This document shows positions 60,719 through 64,000 of a stretch of DNA of 64,000 bases, piece by piece. Position 1 is the stretch's first letter; the number at the start of each line of letters is the position of its first letter. The stretch spans positions 8,011,203 to 8,075,202 of the forward strand of contig NZ_JAGINW010000001.1 in assembly GCF_017876405.1 (NCBI RefSeq), in the 5' to 3' direction. The notes under the pieces are model-generated. The model was not told where the DNA came from, did no database searches, and worked only from the letters and a program-made list of their open reading frames with translations. This stretch comes from Kibdelosporangium banguiense. GTDB taxonomy: Bacteria; Actinomycetota; Actinomycetes; Mycobacteriales; Pseudonocardiaceae. The position numbers and the translations under genes were made by a program.

Positions 60719-62692
60719 ATGAGCTCAACGACGAGCGGATCTCGCCTGCTGCGGATCGCAGTTGTGCTGGCGACAGTGGCCGGGGGCCTGTTCGGTCCCG
60801 GCCACGCCACCCCTGTGCGGGCCGCGACCACCTATCGTGCCCAGTACCACTTCACAGTGCCCGACCACTGGAAGAACGATCCCCAGCGGCCGGTGTACCT
60901 CAACGGCAAGTTCAACTACTACTACCTCTACAACGCCGACTACCCGATCGAGGTCGGCACGGCCTGGCGGCTGGCGACGACCACCGACGGGGTCGCCTTC
61001 GCCGATCAGGGGATCGCCGCGCCGAAGAAGACGAACGCGAACTACGACCTGTGGTCCGGTTCCGCGGTCGTGGACACCGCGAACACGGCAGGTTTCGGCG
61101 CCGGTGCGGTGATCCAGCTGGTGACGCAGATGGACCACCCGACTCCCGCACAGATCGCGAACGCCTCCGCGCCGCAGGCTCAGTTCCTGTGGTACTCGAT
61201 CGACGGCGGCCGGACATTCCGGCCGTACGGCGACACACCGGTGATCCCGAACGGCGGGCGTGGCGCCTTCCGGGACCCGAAGGTGATCTGGGACTCCGCT
61301 CGCGGACGATGGGTCGCGGCGATCACCGAAGGCGACCGGATCGGGTTCTTCACCTCACCGGACCTGAAGACGTGGACACGGCAGTCGGACTTCGCGAGCA
61401 CGTACGGCACGCTCGAATGCCCGGACCTGTTCCAGATCCGCGCCGACGACGGCACCACGCACTGGGTGCTGGGCGTGAGCGTCAACGGGACCTACGCGTA
61501 TTGGACTGGTTCTTTCGACGGAGCCGCGTTCACGGCCGACTCGTCTGTGCCGCAGTGGCTGGATCACGGCTTCGACTGGTACGCCGGGGTCACGTGGGAG
61601 GACCCGTCCGCGCCGTTGGACCGGCGGTTCGGGATGGCCTGGATGAACAACTGGGCGTACCCGGACGCCACGCCGACCTGGGCCGCGGACGGCTTCAACG
61701 GAACCGACTCGATCGTCCGGCAAATCACGCTGAAGCACTACGCGGACGGGTATGCACTGGTCTCCCAGCCGACTTCGGCTTTGGCTTCCCACGCCAGTTC
61801 CGTGAAGAACCTAGGCACCATCCAGGTCGACGGCGGTCTGGTGCCGTTGGCGTACCACGGAACTGCGTACGAGCTGAACACTGACGTCAGCTGGACCCAG
61901 CTGGACAACATCGGGATGCAGCTACGGGTGTCCGCCGACGGGACGCGGCACGCGGATGCCGGGATCTACCGCGACTACAGCTATCTCAACCGGCGGCAGA
62001 CCGGCCAGCCCGACACCACGGGGACGCGAGGGGAGAGCCACGCCCCGTGGAATCCGGCGAAGACCAACGTGCACCTGCGAATCCTGGTCGACCGCACCTC
62101 GATCGAGGTGTTCGTGGACGACGGCCGGTACGTGCACTCCAGCCAGGTGTTCGCCGACCCCTCGGACACCGGCATCAACCTCTACACCACCGGCGGCAGC
62201 GCCACATTCGCCAACACGACGATCACCGAGTTCAAGGACCTGGCCCAGCGCCCGGCCAAGCTGCTCTCGGGATTCGAAGGCTCCTCCTACGACCCCGGCT
62301 GGACCACCACCGGCAGCTTCACCGGAACCGGGCCGTTGCCCTGGTACCTGCCGGGCATGGTCGGCAACGCGGCGCTGGACACGTTCGCCGGCGGAGGCGA
62401 CCCGGCCACCGGCACGATCACCTCACCGGTGTTCACCCTGGACCGCAACCACCTTCACTTCCTGATCGCCGGCGGGAACCACCCGCCCGGCGCGCCAGGG
62501 GAGACCTCGATCAACCTGATCGTGAACGGCCAGGTGGTGCGGACAGCTACCGGAGACGACACCGGTGTGCTCAAACCGATCGACTGGGACATCGGCGACA
62601 TGCAGGGGCAAAGTGCCCAAGTACAGGTGATCGACCAGGCAACCGGCGCATGGGGCCACATCATGGTCGACCAGCTGTTGCTGAGCGACTGA
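60719..62692 (+). CDS. Secreted GH32 fructan hydrolase (levanase/inulinase type)
   Basis: 657 residues, ATG 60719 after TGGAGGTCGG. Signal peptide of about 35 residues, cleaved near VRA-A. The GH32 propeller follows with a WKNDPQRP version of the WMNDPNG motif (nucleophile Asp54), FRDPKV (Asp186) and ECPDLF (acid/base Glu233), then the C-terminal beta-sandwich with RTSIEVFVDDG (about 350-520). A further domain of about 135 residues at the end (from LLSGFEGSSYDPGW) looks like a carbohydrate-binding beta-sandwich. It would degrade extracellular levan, inulin or sucrose-type fructans to oligomers taken up by the transporter encoded just upstream. Lys-Gln-Arg changes in the first motif may alter specificity. 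Confidence 0.88.
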   Translation: MSSTTSGSRLLRIAVVLATVAGGLFGPGHATPVRAATTYRAQYHFTVPDHWKNDPQRPVYLNGKFNYYYLYNADYPIEVGTAWRLATTTDGVAFADQGIAAPKKTNANYDLWSGSAVVDTANTAGFGAGAVIQLVTQMDHPTPAQIANASAPQAQFLWYSIDGGRTFRPYGDTPVIPNGGRGAFRDPKVIWDSARGRWVAAITEGDRIGFFTSPDLKTWTRQSDFASTYGTLECPDLFQIRADDGTTHWVLGVSVNGTYAYWTGSFDGAAFTADSSVPQWLDHGFDWYAGVTWEDPSAPLDRRFGMAWMNNWAYPDATPTWAADGFNGTDSIVRQITLKHYADGYALVSQPTSALASHASSVKNLGTIQVDGGLVPLAYHGTAYELNTDVSWTQLDNIGMQLRVSADGTRHADAGIYRDYSYLNRRQTGQPDTTGTRGESHAPWNPAKTNVHLRILVDRTSIEVFVDDGRYVHSSQVFADPSDTGINLYTTGGSATFANTTITEFKDLAQRPAKLLSGFEGSSYDPGWTTTGSFTGTGPLPWYLPGMVGNAALDTFAGGGDPATGTITSPVFTLDRNHLHFLIAGGNHPPGAPGETSINLIVNGQVVRTATGDDTGVLKPIDWDIGDMQGQSAQVQVIDQATGAWGHIMVDQLLLSD

Positions 62693-62784
62693 ATGCCTCT
62701 TGGGAAGAACTCGGTGCGCCCCGGGCAGGAATTTTGTTTGTCCAGCTCTTGCAGTCGCGCCTGACAATCAGGTTGCGGGCTAGG

Positions 62785-62821
62785 TTGAGTGGTGCCTCCG
62801 AATGATGGAGATGCCACTCAA
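62785..62821 (+). terminator. Hairpin, possible terminator of the fructan operon
   Basis: TTGAGTGG (62785-62792) pairs with CCACTCAA (62814-62821); inside, after a 3-nt mismatch, CTCC pairs with GGAG around the loop GAATGAT. It lies 92 nt downstream of the GH32 stop and 69 nt upstream of the next gene. No T-run is seen. The rest of the 198-bp gap holds only a small CCTGA/TCAGG hairpin at 62760-62772. Confidence 0.5.
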
Positions 62822-62890
62822 TCGTGGCCGGTAGCCCGGATTCCTGTGACGCCGCCGGCCACGTGAAATCCTCAGAGGGGAACGAGGCGC

Positions 62891-63271
62891 ATGCTCAGGA
62901 ATTCCAGAAGGATTTTGCTCACCGTCTGTTCGATCGTGGCGCTGGTCTTTTCGTCGGCCACCGCGGCGACCGCGAGTACCTCAGCCTGGTCGGACTGCTG
63001 GCCCAGCTACTCGTGCATGTGGACAGGCCTCAACGGCGGCGGCTCCCTCATGATGCCGGCCCACTGCGGGACTTTCCTGGAGAGAGACCTGCCGCCCGGA
63101 TTCAACAACAACATCGAATCCATCAAGAACCAGGGCGGCGGAACCATACGCCTGTTCGACAACGCATCAGCAACCGGAACACCACTGGCTACCTACTACA
63201 ACAACGGAGTGAACCACAACCTGACCGCCGCCGCTCGCAACAAAACCAGTTCGCTGCGGATCGACTGCTGA
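62891..63271 (+). CDS. Small secreted protein, peptidase inhibitor family I36-like
   Basis: 126 residues. ATG 62891 with AGGGG upstream; signal peptide of about 28 residues (RR, hydrophobic core, AATAS). The mature protein of about 98 residues has four Cys (36, 42, 59 and the last residue 126), enough for two disulfides, and the pattern CMWTGLNGGGSLM...CGTF...IESIKNQGGGTIRLFDN. This resembles the beta-gamma-crystallin-like fold of the I36 family (Streptomyces metalloproteinase inhibitor SMPI). An extracellular protease-inhibitor or other small structural role is possible. Monocistronic by position. Confidence 0.7.
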   Translation: MLRNSRRILLTVCSIVALVFSSATAATASTSAWSDCWPSYSCMWTGLNGGGSLMMPAHCGTFLERDLPPGFNNNIESIKNQGGGTIRLFDNASATGTPLATYYNNGVNHNLTAAARNKTSSLRIDC

Positions 63272-63329
63272 ACGCCCATGTCAATCTTTTGGTGACAACG
63301 GCGTGATTTGAAGCACGTGACGGGGTTTT

Positions 63330-63373
63330 CGGTCGGCAGGATGAGAAGGGAAACCAACTTGTCCTTCCGACCG
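63330..63373 (+). terminator. Hairpin downstream of the I36-like gene
   Basis: CGGTCGG (63330-63336) pairs with CCGACCG (63367-63373), and after one mismatch AGGA pairs with TCCT, leaving a 20-nt loop. It is 58 nt after the I36-like stop and about 100 nt beyond the minus-strand toxin gene's end, so it could terminate either. The remainder of 63272-63473 shows nothing else I can support. Confidence 0.45.
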
Positions 63374-63473
63374 GAAAGACCGACCTGGGGTGTGAGGTCC
63401 GAAACCGCGCACTATGGCGCTGACTTGAGTATCAAGCTGCTGTCGACACGAATCCCGGTGGCCGGAGTTGGGG

Positions 63474-63716
63474 TCAGCCGATCCAGGTGACGCTGACCAC
63501 GACGACGCGGCGTTGGTCTTCTAGGATCAGATACACGGTGATGCCTTCGGCGGTGGAGCCGAACACGATCTTGCGCAGGTTGTCGTCGCGATATGGGGGA
63601 GCGTCCCACGGGGTCAACTCGAGGAAAGCGATGAGTTCGGCGTAGAAGGGCAGAGCGGCGATCGGGAGCCCGTCGACCTGGTCTCGTGCCTCGGGCAGAA
63701 TTTCGTAGGAGTACAC
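63474..63716 (-). CDS. RelE/ParE-superfamily toxin candidate
   Basis: 80 residues: an N-terminal YSYEILPEARDQV helix pattern and a C-terminal beta-sheet (KIVFGSTAEGITVYLILEDQRRVVVVSVTWIG) as in small RelE-like mRNA interferases or ParE-like toxins. It starts 3 nt after the stop of an upstream DUF6247-type gene, as in a toxin-antitoxin operon with the antitoxin first. The last residues lack the usual RelE catalytic Arg/Tyr cluster that I can name with certainty, so activity is unproven. Confidence 0.7.
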   Translation of the reverse strand: MYSYEILPEARDQVDGLPIAALPFYAELIAFLELTPWDAPPYRDDNLRKIVFGSTAEGITVYLILEDQRRVVVVSVTWIG

Positions 63717-63719
63717 CTG

Positions 63720-64000
63720 TCAGTGGCCCAGCCTCATGTTGATCTGTGCTTTGTGTTCTTGGCCGGGCACAGTAGATACGTCTTGTCCGTTCTGCAGACG
63801 GGCGACTTGGTCGAGCATGCGCTGGTGTGTCTGTGGTCCTTGCCGTTGGGTGATGTCGGCGATCTTGCGGTAGGTGTCCAGCACGGTGAGTACGCCGGTC
63901 AGGTTGAGGGTATGGGCGGCGGCGGCCATTTCCTCGGCGTAGCGCTGTTCGAACTCGCGGCGCTCGGAGCCGATGAGGGCGTCACGGATCGCTTGTGGGG
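63720..64000 (-). CDS. DUF6247-like antitoxin candidate, 5' end outside the window
   Basis: At least 93 residues are visible and the reading frame stays open to the right edge, so the start is missing. An internal ATG at 63929 is not the likely start because family sequence (IRDALIGSERREFEQRYAEE) continues upstream. It is helical and includes LDTYRKIADI, as in DUF6247 proteins found next to RelE-like genes in actinomycetes. It probably neutralises and autoregulates the toxin gene 3 nt downstream. Family assignment is from memory. Confidence 0.6.
   Translation of the reverse strand, partial: PQAIRDALIGSERREFEQRYAEEMAAAAHTLNLTGVLTVLDTYRKIADITQRQGPQTHQRMLDQVARLQNGQDVSTVPGQEHKAQINMRLGH

Noticed and set aside
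63308..63490. 60-codon open frame after the I36-like gene
   Set aside because: No ribosome-binding site, spans a hairpin, no family resemblance, overlaps the 3' end of the toxin gene.
1..64000. Mobile elements, CRISPR arrays, tRNA or rRNA genes
   Set aside because: No transposase, integrase, regularly spaced repeats or recognisable RNA gene was seen; the repeats in the PKS genes are intragenic module homology.

Overview
The window is G+C-rich actinomycete DNA. Codon usage, Tat signal peptides, GTG/TTG starts, multimodular type I PKS genes, a DUF6247/RelE-type pair and an EACC1-TPR-CHAT pair all fit a filamentous genus. Pseudonocardiaceae is my best guess, inferred from gene style only. The window is dominated by a modular polyketide cluster between catabolic and transport operons.

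Left flank (1-9.5 kb): a degraded secreted serine hydrolase (27-414); a complete branched-chain amino acid or amide ABC importer, livKHMGF (591-5157), with overlapping reading frames; a convergent minus-strand set of four genes (TetR, two small membrane proteins, AraC; 7875 down to 5221); and a divergent DHA2-type MFS exporter whose promoter holds an inverted repeat. Next (9.5-13.6 kb) comes a tail-to-tail pair: a small membrane protein resembling EACC1 of bacterial conflict systems, and a 1243-residue TPR-CHAT protease with its His/Cys dyad.

Polyketide cluster (13.8-48.0 kb): two giant PKS genes encode a KSQ loading module plus five extension modules and a thioesterase. The module readings are: loading KSQ-AT-ACP; M1 KS-AT-DH-KR-ACP; M2 KS-AT-KR(A1)-ACP; M3 KS-AT-DH-KR-ACP; M4 KS-AT(malonyl)-DH-ER-KR-ACP; M5 KS-AT-DH-ER-KR-ACP-TE. 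By colinearity the chain is a 9-hydroxy-2,6,8,10-tetramethyltrideca-6,10-dienoic acid-type hexaketide (propionate starter assumed). A DesVII/EryCIII-type glycosyltransferase overlaps the end of the second PKS gene. It is followed by three genes that look like a carboxyl-tailoring unit: a small unknown protein, an AurF-type diiron N-oxygenase with all seven metal ligands, and an asparagine-synthetase-like amidotransferase. I infer a glycosylated polyketide ending in a hydroxamic acid or primary amide; this is the most unusual content of the window.

Right flank (48-64 kb): a GH78 alpha-L-rhamnosidase convergent with the amidotransferase; a Tat-exported intradiol dioxygenase; an FAD oxidoreductase/amidohydrolase/LacI operon behind two tandem 14-bp operators; a LacI-controlled fructan or sucrose-type operon (binding protein, two permeases, two GH32-like enzymes, no ATPase gene); a small secreted I36-like protease-inhibitor candidate; and a RelE-like toxin/DUF6247 antitoxin pair cut by the right edge. 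No rRNA, tRNA, CRISPR array, insertion sequence or integrase gene was recognised.
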